The notes under the pieces were generated by a model. The model was not told where the DNA came from. It made no database searches and saw only the letters and a list, made by a program, of their open reading frames with translations. Shown here in pieces: positions 7,288-17,586 of a stretch of DNA of 42,615 nucleotides (position 1 is the first letter of the stretch; each line of letters opens with the position of its first letter). Origin of the DNA: Stentor coeruleus (taxonomy: Eukaryota; Ciliophora; Heterotrichea; Heterotrichida; Stentoridae); NCBI GenBank assembly GCA_001970955.1, contig MPUH01000631.1, forward strand, positions 1 through 42,615, in the 5' to 3' direction. The translations under genes and the position numbers were made by a program.

Positions 7288-10284
7288 ATGGATTTTTTAA
7301 TATCTTTATTGAAGTCATGTACACATTTCAAAGCAGTTTATAAGATGGAAGAGTATTTGGCTTTGCTGAATTCAATAAAACCACTTGGTGACTATCCTGT
7401 AAGCTCAAGTTTTACTGATTTTTTAAAAAGTACAGTGATATGTTTGCATAATGATTATGCTTTTCCTTGTGATTTTGTTGTTAGGGTTAGGCATAATCAT
7501 TGTAGTTTGGTTGATGCAACAATTTCTATGATTTTATCTAAGAAAAACTCGGATAATGGGTTGAGACTTGAGGAACCTGTGCAAACTTTGGGATACTCGT
7601 TGTATAAGGTTAGTGGAAATATGCGGAAAAACCCAATGGTTACACTTACTTTGAAANATGCTTTTCCTTGTGATTTTGTTGTTAGGGTTAGGCATAATCA
7701 TTGTAGTTTGGTTGATGCAACGATTTCTATGATTTTGTCTAAGAAAAACTCGGATAATGGGTTGAGACTTGAGGAACCTGTGCAGACTTTGGGATACTCG
7801 TTGTATAAGGTTAGTGGAAATATGCGGAAAAATCCAATGGTTACACTTACTTTGAAAAGTCCTGAGTGGGAATGTTTGCATAAGTATATTGGCGATGATC
7901 TTACTATGCATCTTATCCAAGGCGAAAATCTTAGTATTTTCATGAAAAATGCAGACTCCTTAATCCAAGTCATCGGGACAAACATCGCGAAATTCCTCAA
8001 ACCCAAAGAACCCAAAAACAAAAACCTCCTTAGTCTAAAAAAAATGAAGGACTTCAAATCTAGTAAAAAATTCCAAGAAGACTTTAAACTTAAACAAGAT
8101 ATCTTAAGCAAACTCCCCCCAATCAATAAAATCAAAATGCTCTACAACCCCCTTATTAGGAAAAAATTCAAACTTTCAGCTAAAAACCCTCTAAACCTCC
8201 CCCCCATTCAGGCGGGACCAGCAATAGCTAAAAAAATCCTAGGCCCGCGCAGTAAAAATAAATACCTTTTTACCTTATCTAAATTTTTCGGTAAATTTAC
8301 TTATAATTACCAAAGGCAAAATATAGGTTCACATATAAACAAACATTGTCCAATGCCAAAAGATTTCAAAAAATCATTTGCTCAGAATCTTTCAGCTGAT
8401 TTTTCTTTTGAATGGCTTTTTTCTAACAACTGTTCCTTAACTTCTGTTGGGACTTTCCTTATAACTCTAGTTAAAAAAATTGTCCCTTTAGAGTTACTTG
8501 GTAGTCGACATAATATGAAATCTTTACAAAAAGGGATGATTTCATTTCTTAAATTGGGTGTTTGGGAAAAAATATCTTGTGCGGCGATTTGTAGTAGGTT
8601 TAGAATGAAAGATTTTAAATGGATTCATGAATCTGCTGATACTTCTCGAAGACTTTTGGTTGGTAAAATTGTTTCATATATTTTTAATGACTTTGTTATA
8701 CCTTTATTACAAGTATCTTTTTATGTAACTGAGAAACAACATGATAATACAGCGCTTTTTTTTTATAGGAAACCAGTATGGGCGATTATTACTTATAATG
8801 TGAATCAGAAATTGGAAAACTCGAAGTTTTTTAGTATGCTGACGATTGAAGAAAAAAAAAGATGGGAAGATTTTACGAAGTTTCCCCCAGCAAAACTTAG
8901 GGTGCAACCTAAAGTTAAGGATTTTAGGCCGATTATGCATTTTAAGTCTAAAGTTAATGTCTCGCCTAATGTCCGTTTGTCAGGGAATAATCTTATTGCT
9001 GGTCTGCCACAGATATTAAGGGCATGTTTGGTGGATTTAGATAAACATCCTAAGGATCGAGTTTTGTCTTCATATCAATTCCAAAATATTTCTGATAAAA
9101 TCATGTGCCTGGACTATCCTTCAATTATTGGAAAACTCACTGATTTCCAAAAAGCTTGGCAAGATAAAGGTCGCCCTGAACTATATTTCATGTGTATGGA
9201 CATCGCAAAAGCTTTTGACTCAGTGAAAATCGACAGTTTAATCCAAATGCTTGAAAACGTCGAAATACCAGTTATATCATCTTATTATAAATACATTCAA
9301 CTTCTTCCACGCTTTGCTCGCAAAGCGCAAGGTCCATTACAAGGTCTTTTTAAAATGAAATATAAAAAACAAGCTGTCGATGAAGGCAAATTCCCATTTT
9401 TTAACGATATGAATTTCCGCCCACAATCAATAAACATCTTAACTTCAAGGACAAATTTTATCACATCAGAAAAAATCAAAATGGTTAGTAGGGTATTACA
9501 AGGTAATGTTATAAAATTTAATAGAAGATATTATAAAGGTCAACAAGGTGTACCTCAAGGATTACCATGTTCACCTTTATTATCAAATTTATATTATTCA
9601 AAGGTTGAACAGAGTCTTTTGCCTAGTATTTTGAAATATCAAACTAAAGATTTACTACTTATTATTAGACTGCATGATGATTATTTAATACTTAGTGATT
9701 GTAAAGATACTGTTAGTAGTGTGTTTCAGGAGATGGAGAGTATGGCGAATAGTCATAGTTTTCACTTTGCTAGCCATAAAATATCTAGTAATCTACCTGG
9801 GAACTGGGTAGAAAAACCTGATATCGAAGCTTGGGTTGGACTAGACATTGACAAAAACCTACAAATCAGCCCTCACGTGAGCGAAAACGCTAAAAAGCAA
9901 ATCTCCTTTGACTTCATAGCAAGTTCCGTAAATATCATCGACCTTAAAAACAAACTCATAAAAATGACAAACCTAACAATAAATCTTCTCCGTTTTAGAG
10001 CTTCATCCCAAGAAGAAGTTTTAAAAAAAGCATTAAGTCGACTAATGAACCTTCAATCAAGTAGATTTTTAGCATTACTCAAAATAGTCCGTAAAGTATA
10101 TAGGTGTAAGCATTCCTCAAATGCAATTAGTAGAATTATAGTCAACGTTGTGAAGTTCTCAGCAAAGCTTGTAGAAATCCCTGATTTTGTGAAAATCTCA
10201 TTAAAAGAGTTTGTTGTTGTGTTTAAAAACACAGAATTACATTCTGTGAGCCAAAAACTTAAAGGATATTTAGGGAAATTATAA
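7288..10284 (+). CDS. TERT: Telomerase reverse transcriptase (carries an assembly duplication)
   Basis: This is the catalytic subunit of telomerase, which copies the telomerase RNA template to add telomere repeats in the nucleus. ATG at 7288 is chosen; the next in-frame ATG is at 7345. TEN-domain features (SPEWECLHKYIGDDLTMHL) are followed by the QFP-type segment VPLELLGSRHN and motif T (FYVTE, then FFYRKPVW). Motifs 1 and 2 read KLRVQPKVKDFRPIMHF. Motif A is MDIAKAFDS with the first catalytic Asp, motif B' is QQGVPQGLPCSPLLSNLYY, and motif C is RLHDDYLIL with the Asp pair. Motif E reads WVGLDID. All three catalytic aspartates are present. A single N at 7657 separates two near-identical 200-bp copies within the TEN region; removing one copy gives about 931 aa, a normal ciliate size. 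The stop is TAA, 60 bp before the Kelch gene. Confidence 0.95.
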   Translation: MDFLISLLKSCTHFKAVYKMEEYLALLNSIKPLGDYPVSSSFTDFLKSTVICLHNDYAFPCDFVVRVRHNHCSLVDATISMILSKKNSDNGLRLEEPVQTLGYSLYKVSGNMRKNPMVTLTLKXAFPCDFVVRVRHNHCSLVDATISMILSKKNSDNGLRLEEPVQTLGYSLYKVSGNMRKNPMVTLTLKSPEWECLHKYIGDDLTMHLIQGENLSIFMKNADSLIQVIGTNIAKFLKPKEPKNKNLLSLKKMKDFKSSKKFQEDFKLKQDILSKLPPINKIKMLYNPLIRKKFKLSAKNPLNLPPIQAGPAIAKKILGPRSKNKYLFTLSKFFGKFTYNYQRQNIGSHINKHCPMPKDFKKSFAQNLSADFSFEWLFSNNCSLTSVGTFLITLVKKIVPLELLGSRHNMKSLQKGMISFLKLGVWEKISCAAICSRFRMKDFKWIHESADTSRRLLVGKIVSYIFNDFVIPLLQVSFYVTEKQHDNTALFFYRKPVWAIITYNVNQKLENSKFFSMLTIEEKKRWEDFTKFPPAKLRVQPKVKDFRPIMHFKSKVNVSPNVRLSGNNLIAGLPQILRACLVDLDKHPKDRVLSSYQFQNISDKIMCLDYPSIIGKLTDFQKAWQDKGRPELYFMCMDIAKAFDSVKIDSLIQMLENVEIPVISSYYKYIQLLPRFARKAQGPLQGLFKMKYKKQAVDEGKFPFFNDMNFRPQSINILTSRTNFITSEKIKMVSRVLQGNVIKFNRRYYKGQQGVPQGLPCSPLLSNLYYSKVEQSLLPSILKYQTKDLLLIIRLHDDYLILSDCKDTVSSVFQEMESMANSHSFHFASHKISSNLPGNWVEKPDIEAWVGLDIDKNLQISPHVSENAKKQISFDFIASSVNIIDLKNKLIKMTNLTINLLRFRASSQEEVLKKALSRLMNLQSSRFLALLKIVRKVYRCKHSSNAISRIIVNVVKFSAKLVEIPDFVKISLKEFVVVFKNTELHSVSQKLKGYLGKL
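7457..7857. repeat. Unmerged 200-bp overlap around a single N, inside TERT
   Basis: Copy 1 is 7457-7656, the N is 7657 and copy 2 is 7658-7857. I count four differences, and all are synonymous third-position changes (aca/acg, tta/ttg, caa/cag, aac/aat). This looks like two haplotypes joined end to end by the assembler rather than a real duplication. The spacing of 201 keeps the frame by chance. Confidence 0.85.
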
Positions 10285-10344
10285 TAAATATTAAGTCAGA
10301 ATATACAGAGTTTTAATAGGCCATATTATGCAGTAAATAGAGAG

Positions 10345-12342
10345 ATGGATTATATACCTTCAGTACAACAATATAATAAATCCCCACAGCCATCAAACTT
10401 TTATTCAGGATATTCCCCTGTACCAAGAAATCCGAATTTATCTCGAGTTGGGGGAAATATAATAAATTCATCAAATGATTTGAATTCCTTTACTTTAACC
10501 AAAAGGTTTCTACAAGGGTCACAAAGTGTACGCAAACTAAATAGTCCACATATAAACTCTAATCCAAACAATTTCGCTAATAGTTCTAAAGTAGTACCAT
10601 CTAATCGAAGTATTTTCAATAGTAGTTCACCTGTAAAACTAGGATATGAAAGTGTGGATAAACCTTCTTATAATCTTAATCCTATTGTAACAAGCAATAA
10701 CTATAGGGAAAAACAACTCATGTTAATACAACCACCAAAAGATAAAATCAAAGCTATTTTCGCAATTTATTATTTAGGATTTGGATATGATTCATCGTCA
10801 AGGAGTTTTGGTAAACCTAATGGCCTTGGGTTTCTTTTAAATGAAAATCTTTGTATGACCGCTCATTCAGTAATCCCAGATGAAAAAAGTGCTTCAGCCA
10901 GTTATGCACAATTTCATGATGGTCAAGTATTTAAATTCGACCCAAAGCGTTGTTTCGTAACATCTTCCAATTATGAATTTACCTTACTAGCTTTCCAACA
11001 TCAATCAGAAACAGTTCTAAAACACTTTAAACCAATACACATAACCGAACTTTTTGATTTCCACAGAGATGATTCAGTTAATTATTTCCCACTCGATGCT
11101 TATGAGCTTAAAAAAGTTATGGACATTGACAAAAACTCCTTTACTTTCGCTTCGGGACGTAAAGAAAATCTATTTCCAGGAACAGGAGTTTTTAATAATC
11201 ATTGGGTCCTCCAAGGTATGTATGTTCGAAATTCATCTTTTATCAACATTGCCATAAGAATGACCCCAATCCTAAAATTCCTAGAATCATATTTATCCCT
11301 AAAACACAATGATCTCTTAGATAAATTTTTACATTTAGATCATATGGCATATTTAGAAAAATTCCATGATAGATATTTATATTATTTTGAATGGCATGGT
11401 AAAAACATATGGCGTTATGATATTGATAAATCACAATGGGATAATATAACTTTAAGAAACCTTGAACAAATGGAAACTGAAAACCCATTATGGACTTTTC
11501 ATTGGAATTCAAGACTTATATATTTACCTAATGCATCAATACTTATTATAGGAGGTAAATCTAAAGATACAGGTAATGAATGTAAAGATGTATGGATGTT
11601 TTCACCAGAAAAATATAATACTTTATCTAGATATTCAAATATGCTCACAGCAAGAGAAAGTCCAGCTTGTGTTTATGTTGAGAAATTTGTCTATATACTT
11701 GGAGGTAAACCAGGGTTAAATAGTTGTGAAAGATTATCTTTGGCTAGTAAGAAATGGCAATCTATAGCACCAATGTATTATGTTAGACATGATGCTACTG
11801 CTTGTACAGCTTTAGATGCGAATTATATTTTTGTATTTGGAGGGATGCCTTTAAATCATACTGGGAATACTATTGAAAGATATAGTTTTAAAGGTAATGA
11901 ATGGGAATTACTTACGGTTTTATTACCTAGATCATTTGCTAGGCTTTGTGTATTTCCAGTTACTAATAGAAAAATTGCTATTTTAGGAGGGACAAGTAGT
12001 AATTTGGTTTTTATTTTGTATATTGAAGATAATGTTGGGGATTTAGGTACTGGGCATGATTGTAATTATAGGATTGAAGAATGTTTGAATAATCTTAATG
12101 AGATTACTGAGACTGTGTATCCTGTTGCATTTAGTAGGAAACATAATAGACTGTTTTTATTAAATTGTGCAAGAAGTGGGTATAATGGATTAACACCTGG
12201 GGTTGTTGATTTTCAGATGGAAAATTTGGATAATCCTGAAGATGGAGAGGTTGAGAATATGTCGAAGAATCTTGGTATGGTGAATAGTTTGGATAGACGT
12301 GGGGTTAGAACACCATATGATATGCAAAGATATGCTGGTTAG
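10345..12342 (+). CDS. Degenerate trypsin-like domain fused to Kelch repeats, 665 aa
   Basis: Residues 1-130 are low-complexity (S, N, P). Residues about 135-310 look like a trypsin-fold domain. GLGFLLNENLCMTAHSVI matches the strand and His-containing turn of trypsin-like proteases (His 174). NYEFTLLAF sits where the Asp strand is expected but has no Asp. FPGTGVFNNHWVLQGMYV matches the G-x-S-G segment, but the serine is threonine (Thr 280). Residues about 365-600 carry Kelch motifs with Gly pairs (ILIIGGK, VYILGGKPG, IFVFGGMP, IAILGGTSS), expected to form a beta-propeller. Proteolytic activity is doubtful; a scaffold or binding role is more likely. ATG at 10345, stop TAG. It follows TERT by only 60 bp on the same strand, with no sign of a functional link. 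Confidence 0.75.
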   Translation: MDYIPSVQQYNKSPQPSNFYSGYSPVPRNPNLSRVGGNIINSSNDLNSFTLTKRFLQGSQSVRKLNSPHINSNPNNFANSSKVVPSNRSIFNSSSPVKLGYESVDKPSYNLNPIVTSNNYREKQLMLIQPPKDKIKAIFAIYYLGFGYDSSSRSFGKPNGLGFLLNENLCMTAHSVIPDEKSASASYAQFHDGQVFKFDPKRCFVTSSNYEFTLLAFQHQSETVLKHFKPIHITELFDFHRDDSVNYFPLDAYELKKVMDIDKNSFTFASGRKENLFPGTGVFNNHWVLQGMYVRNSSFINIAIRMTPILKFLESYLSLKHNDLLDKFLHLDHMAYLEKFHDRYLYYFEWHGKNIWRYDIDKSQWDNITLRNLEQMETENPLWTFHWNSRLIYLPNASILIIGGKSKDTGNECKDVWMFSPEKYNTLSRYSNMLTARESPACVYVEKFVYILGGKPGLNSCERLSLASKKWQSIAPMYYVRHDATACTALDANYIFVFGGMPLNHTGNTIERYSFKGNEWELLTVLLPRSFARLCVFPVTNRKIAILGGTSSNLVFILYIEDNVGDLGTGHDCNYRIEECLNNLNEITETVYPVAFSRKHNRLFLLNCARSGYNGLTPGVVDFQMENLDNPEDGEVENMSKNLGMVNSLDRRGVRTPYDMQRYAG

Positions 12343-13427
12343 AGATTTTGTTTATATGATGAAACGTTTTTTTAGCTGTTGAGGATTTTGATGAGTTTTT
12401 ATATGTATTTTGTTTATGAATTTATTATATGTAATTTGAGGGTTTTATATTTTTTTGGTATCATTTTTTAATTCAGATTTCCTGTGTAAAGTACGTTTAT
12501 GTTATGATATAGGAATTTTCTATTGAAATATATACATGACTTTATTACAAAATAACATATTTAGCTATATTCACATAAAAAACTTAAGATTATAATAATT
12601 TATTTTCAATATTTAAAACTAATTTAATCAAATAATCTTATTAATAACACCTACTTATATAGTTAATTTTAATATAAATTCTAAAAGGCTTAGACCTTTT
12701 CATTATTACAATTTTTTATAAGCAGTTTCAATAATTTAAATACAAGTCTAACTAAAACTCATCCAAACAACACCCTAACACCCATCAACAATTTTTTAAA
12801 CCTTATTCTTAACTAATCTATCAAAGAATATTATCATAAAGCCCTTAACTTTATTTATAATCACCCAAATATAAAAAATTTGAACCCTTTTATAAAAATC
12901 TAAAAGCTCGTCATGATCTTTAGTTAATTACAAAAGCTATAAACCTAGATATGATTTTTATATAAATAAAATAAGTTTATAGTCTTCTTATTGATATAAA
13001 AAGGTTTTAGCTTGAGTTTTTACTGCAAATTGATTTTTGTAGCAAAATTAAGTATACATCTAAACTTATAAAGCCTCTCAAGATTTTATACAACAAACGA
13101 AGTCTATAAAGTCTATAAATCCAAAGTTATCCAGTATTTTTAATCTCCACAGTTTTAACTATACTCTTGATTTTTTCAAGAGAACTTCAATACTTTTAAA
13201 CAGGTTTTGCTAGTTTTACAATATATCTACTATAAAATATCGAAATTTTCACTTTTTTCACTATCAACAAGCCCTTGCCTACAAGATTTTAGGGTATTTT
13301 CAAAACCTAAAGTACCTTTAATCCATATTGAAATCAATCAGACGATTAGAATATAATATACTATTCATATATCTTACAATATGTACTCGCCATTCATAAT
13401 CCACAATCTAAAAAAGTCACTAATTTA
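12343..13427. other. Tail-to-tail intergenic region, no gene seen
   Basis: The first 140 bp are G/T-rich. After about 12720 the plus strand carries C-rich, G-poor runs. From about 12900 to 13400 the composition is mixed and many stops occur in all frames I checked. No RNA gene or repeat was recognised. Confidence 0.45.
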
Positions 13428-13838
13428 TTAAGTAACCTTAATATGCTTCTTTGTTTGTTCTTCAGGATATTTATCATCTCCACAAATAATCTTTACTGGT
13501 TTCATTATTTCTACTGGTCTCGACGTGGAGTACATTTTATGAAGCTCACACATAAACTTCAAATATGCATTATAACTAAGTGTCTGTAAGTACATCAAAT
13601 ACGCTTCTCCAGACAATTCTGTTTGAGAACTTGGAAGCTTGTTCTTTTTTTCAAGCTTAGCAAAATATTTCTGTGCATGAGACCGAATCTGATTACTTGA
13701 TCTGGTGCCAACACATTCTACAACCTTTTTCCAGTTTTTTCCATGCATTTGGATACCTTGTACAAATCTGGTATGCTCCTCTTTAGACCAGTGGCCTCTT
13801 TTCCTTGGTTTGTCGGAATCTGAACTAGTTTCACTCAT
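13428..13838 (-). CDS. SHAQKYF-class MYB-like DNA-binding protein, 136 aa
   Basis: Residues 13-62 form one MYB/SANT repeat of the SHAQKYF class. RGHWSKEEHTRFVQGIQMHG is followed by KNWKKVVECVGTRSSNQIRS and HAQKYFAKL. The spaced tryptophans (W17, W36) and the SHAQKYF ending are diagnostic. Members of the class are transcription factors best known from plants and also common in protists. The C-terminal 70 residues have no known domain. ATG at 13838 gives a short polar leader (MSETSSDSDKPRKR) with a basic run that could be a nuclear localisation signal. The stop is TAA. A single-domain protein of this size is normal for the family. Target genes cannot be told. Confidence 0.88.
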   Translation of the reverse strand: MSETSSDSDKPRKRGHWSKEEHTRFVQGIQMHGKNWKKVVECVGTRSSNQIRSHAQKYFAKLEKKNKLPSSQTELSGEAYLMYLQTLSYNAYLKFMCELHKMYSTSRPVEIMKPVKIICGDDKYPEEQTKKHIKVT

Positions 13839-16420
13839 AATATTCTAGAATAAAAAATAATAAACCTTGAAAAAATGTACAAAAACATAAGCGAAAGCTA
13901 GCAAAGTTAGCTTAGTTAATAGTCATCAGCCAAACAATTGGCAAATAAGTTAGTTAAATAAGTTTATGGAGTTTTAAGCCTTTTCTGATGAATGGTATGG
14001 AATGGTGGTTTATAGGCTAAATATTGTCTGGATAAGGAGGTTTTTAAGATTTAAAGGAAGGGTTTTAGCTTTGTAGAACTTAAAGTTGGGTGATGAGGCT
14101 GGGGGAAATCGTCTAGGAGCTTTAGAGAGGACTTAACTGAAAAAAGTGTTTTAGGAGTTGGCAGGATGAAGATGAGGAAATAGGATGAGATTTCTAGTTT
14201 GATAAGGGGAATACTATGGAATTGAAGGTTTTCTGACATAGAAAAACTAGGTTTTTAGAAAGCAATTTTTCTTTGGTCTAGACCACTAAGTTCATATATT
14301 TCCCACTAAGCAAACATAAGCTAGCATTTTCAATGATAAGTAAGCATAACTTTAAGGACTTTAAAGTTTTTACACTTGTTGGTAAAACCTTTAGTTAACT
14401 GAGGTTTTTTATATAAAAAACGTCACATTAGGATATTGGAGAAAGCTGAAGCATAGTAAATTCTTGTCAAGAATATGGTTTAAACACATAAAACTTAACT
14501 TAACTTATTTTTTTTGCTTTAGTTTATATATTTCAGAACCAAATCTCAAGTGCTAGTACCATTTATTAGAATAATTCATATTGTTTTTTTTTAAATCTTT
14601 CTCGTATCTTCTTAGCTTATAGGGTGAGACTAGAAAAAATTGTTATAAAGATATAGGATGGGAAATAAAAGAAAAATAATCGATATTTATTATGAGAAGT
14701 ACTAAGGATTTGAATAAAATTAGAGATTTATTATGTATAAAAATAAGAATAAAGGGTAAGAGAAAAGTTGGAGGAGGACTAGAAAAACAAAGATTTAAAA
14801 AAATAATGGATGATTGATTGATTTATATGAAGATTGTTAGGAAATTATGTTTGAATAAATTAAATTTTTGCCTATAGCTTTTACCAGTAAGTCAGTGAAA
14901 AGGGAAAAATACTTGAATTGGGCATTGAAGTTATTTTATTGAGTGCCTAGAGTTTTTAAAGTTATAAAACAGGGTTTAGGATTATTTTTAAGGGTCTTAA
15001 AGAGATGAGAAAGTGGAGTTCGAATACAATTTTCTACAGCTTTAAATATGAGAAGAGAGGCTGCAGGATTATAAAGATATAGACTAACAGAACTATATAT
15101 ATTAAAATCATAGTTAGGTCAAACAATTTCTTATCATTTTAATAAAAATAGTCTTTTACAAAGTATATTCTTTTTACTTTCGATATAAAATAGAGATAAT
15201 GACGAAATGAATCTTTGAAGTAAATATGTGATCGTTTTATTATGTAATAAGAGTAAATAAAATACAATTGGTAAAAAAATATGTTAGAAAAAAAAGCATA
15301 TAAAGNATACAATTGGTAAAAAAATATGTTAGAAAAAAAAGCATATAAAGTTTTTACTGTAAAATTTCGTAAGATTATTAGAAAGAGTTTAATGTTATAA
15401 AGTAAAATATTATCACTAAGATTAAATAGCAAAGTGAAAACATCCGCAAGAGAATTTAATTCTAGAAGTTCAATTAGGCATTTAAGTATTATTAATATTT
15501 TTGAAAAGATTATTTAGGACTTATTTTTTTGTATCATATGATTTAGCTTGCAGATTTATATAAAATACTACTCATCAAATTATTCAAATTTTCATTAGTA
15601 GTCAATAAACCAATTTTAATTAATGGATAAATGCTTGCCTTTGCTTTAAAAGCTCAAATTTTTATATAGAGAGAAAAAATTAGAAAATACTAATTCACTA
15701 AAACTAAAAATGATCTGAAATTCATAGTTAAAATACATCAAAAGTTAAAACATAAAAAATAGTAGGGAATACAAATTAATATTAGTAAAATGTATAAGAT
15801 AGTTTATATATAATTAATATATACTATAACTGATACTATTATTTTTTTGATTTTCTATATAAACTACTTTTTTATATAACAATAAAAATTTTAGTATTTT
15901 GCCATGGTATAAAATAATCTAAAGACAACTTCAAGCATACTATGCTATTTTTTTTCACTATATAATAAAGTAGAACTAGTAAAAAATCACAAATTATTCA
16001 TAATAAAAAGTAGTAAAATACTATCAACGATTAATTAAGGTGTTAATATGTGTAATTTTCTAATAATCATTATGATATTTGTGAATAATATATTTAATAT
16101 ATAAAGATATAAAATTTCTTCAAATCATCAGTAAAGTAATACTAATTTTGTACTACCTCGCTATAATTTTCCATAACATATTCTAAACTTTTTCTCTATA
16201 TAATCCCAATATCCACACATTATTCTTTTGATATTTACAAATTTACTTATCGCATCTCCAAACTCATCCCTATTATTACAAATCATATAAAATCCTCAGT
16301 TTTCAAAAAATGTTATTCCTCATCTAAACAGACTAAAAATTATGACTTTCTATATCAAAGCCAGCATTAAAAATCAAAATCTTCTCTATAAAAACACAAC
16401 CATTTATAAATAAAATAATC
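13839..16420. other. 2.6-kb gene-free region
   Basis: About 13980-14240 and 14600-15100 are G-rich and C-poor on plus, which fits the leader of the minus MYB gene. About 15430-16150 is extremely AT-rich. From about 16150 the plus strand becomes C/T/A-rich, the leader of the next plus gene. Short frames at 14051-14239 and 15139-15432 look like chance. No RNA gene was recognised. Confidence 0.5.
15262..15350. repeat. Unmerged 44-bp overlap around a single N
   Basis: 15262-15305 and 15307-15350 are identical and are separated by N at 15306. This is the same signature as the join inside TERT. Confidence 0.85.
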
Positions 16421-17500
16421 ATGAATGGCCATGACGAAAGTAAAGAAGAAAACAACATGCTTGACTCTGGAGTGTAACTAATAAATAGCGCTATAGAAAA
16501 GCTCAAAGCCCAAAACGAAAAACTCCGCAACGAACTTAAGGTCCTTAGCAAAGCTCTGGACGAGACCCTTGAAAAACAGAAAAAACAAGATCGGAAAAAA
16601 GGAAGAGTACCTGTAAGAGAAGAGCCAAGTAATGAAACTGAAAAAGAAATCCAAGTGGCTTTTGCTAAGATAAACAAATACAAAAAAGATATCGCGAGTA
16701 TGAAGAAGCAACTTGATGGGAACCTCAACGAAGCTCGTATAACTGACCTTGAGAACCAGTCGCGGTTCCTCTCAAAACGTATCCAAGAACTTGAAAACGA
16801 GAATTCGGCATTACAGAAAATCGAACGAGAACAAAAAAAAGCTTTAGATGTAGCAAGTAATGCACAGGGATACCCAGAAAAACTTGATAGTTTACGTCAA
16901 GAAATCAAAACCCTTAAAGAAAAGTACCGAGAGCTCCAAACAAAACAAAAACAAGATGAAAAAGTCCTCAAAGAACAACATGAAAAGTGCGTTGACTTAG
17001 AAGAAAAATGCCGTAAACTCAAAGGTATCATCAGACAAAAGAAAAATGAAGAAGATGAGCCTAAAGTTGTCGAAGTGACTGAAAAAGATATAGTTGAACT
17101 TGAAGATAAAATCAAAGAAACTGAACAAAAGAAAAAAGAAGAAGAGAGGAAATTGAAAAAACGTATCAAAGATCTTGAAAATCAAATCAATGAAAGTAAG
17201 CATAATATTAATATGCTTAATGTAAAGCTTAAAGAAAAAGATCAAGAATGCAGATTAAGCGTTTTAAAAATCAAAGAACTTAAACGTGCTGTTAGACATA
17301 ATCAATTAAAACCATTACCAAAAGCTCCACCCAAACTTGAATCAAGATCAAATGAACATAATGAAGAAGATAAACGAATGCATGATACTGACCAATACCG
17401 TCGGGATAGTTCTGAGAGTAAAAACAAGGCAATAAAAGACCGATCTAGATCATCAAGTTCGAAGTCTTCGAAAAAATATAGTGACGATGATAGGTATTAA
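16421..17500 (+). CDS. Coiled-coil protein with one 15-nt intron, about 354 aa
   Basis: ATG at 16421 opens a frame that meets a TAA after 18 codons. Removing 15 nt (16474-16488) restores one continuous frame to the TAA at 17500. The joined frame is a long, highly charged coiled coil (IEKLKAQNEKLRNELKVLSK, then IQELENENSALQKIEREQKK) that runs to about residue 290. A C-terminal tail rich in R, S and D follows (DRSRSSSSKSSKKYSDDD), a possible phosphorylated region. No known domain is recognised. Structural proteins of cilia, basal bodies or cell cortex often look like this, but the function is unknown. The G-poor leader in front of 16421 supports this start over later ones. Confidence 0.82.
16474..16488 (+). 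other. 15-nt spliceosomal intron
   Basis: The intron reads GTAACTAATAAATAG. It begins GT, ends AG, contains in-frame TAA and is exactly 15 nt. Removing it gives ..S G V A I E K.. across the junction and joins two coiled-coil coding stretches. Heterotrich ciliates such as Stentor and Blepharisma are known for 15-16 nt introns. Confidence 0.85.
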
Positions 17501-17586
17501 TAGAAAAATAATAGAAAATAGTTATTATCAAGAAAGATTTATATTGGGATTATTATTGAGAATAGGTTTTAAGGTAAAGATAATAA

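Noticed and set aside
14051..14239. 62-codon frame upstream of the MYB gene
   Set aside because: It lies in the C-rich leader, which yields P/S/L-rich frames by composition; no link to the MYB exon by a short intron was found.
15001..15040. tRNA-like GTTCGAAT motif
   Set aside because: No matching acceptor stem or anticodon arm could be found around it.
14600..15100. Frame that reads like protein if stops are taken as Gln or Arg
   Set aside because: Stops make up about one codon in eight, near the chance rate for this A/G-rich composition, so the resemblance is not evidence.
15139..15432. 97-codon frame on minus containing an N
   Set aside because: It spans an assembly join in very AT-rich DNA with F/Y/I low-complexity text.
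16333..17245. Several long antisense frames over the coiled-coil gene
   Set aside because: They are mirror frames of lysine/glutamate-rich codons, with F/S low-complexity text and no domain.
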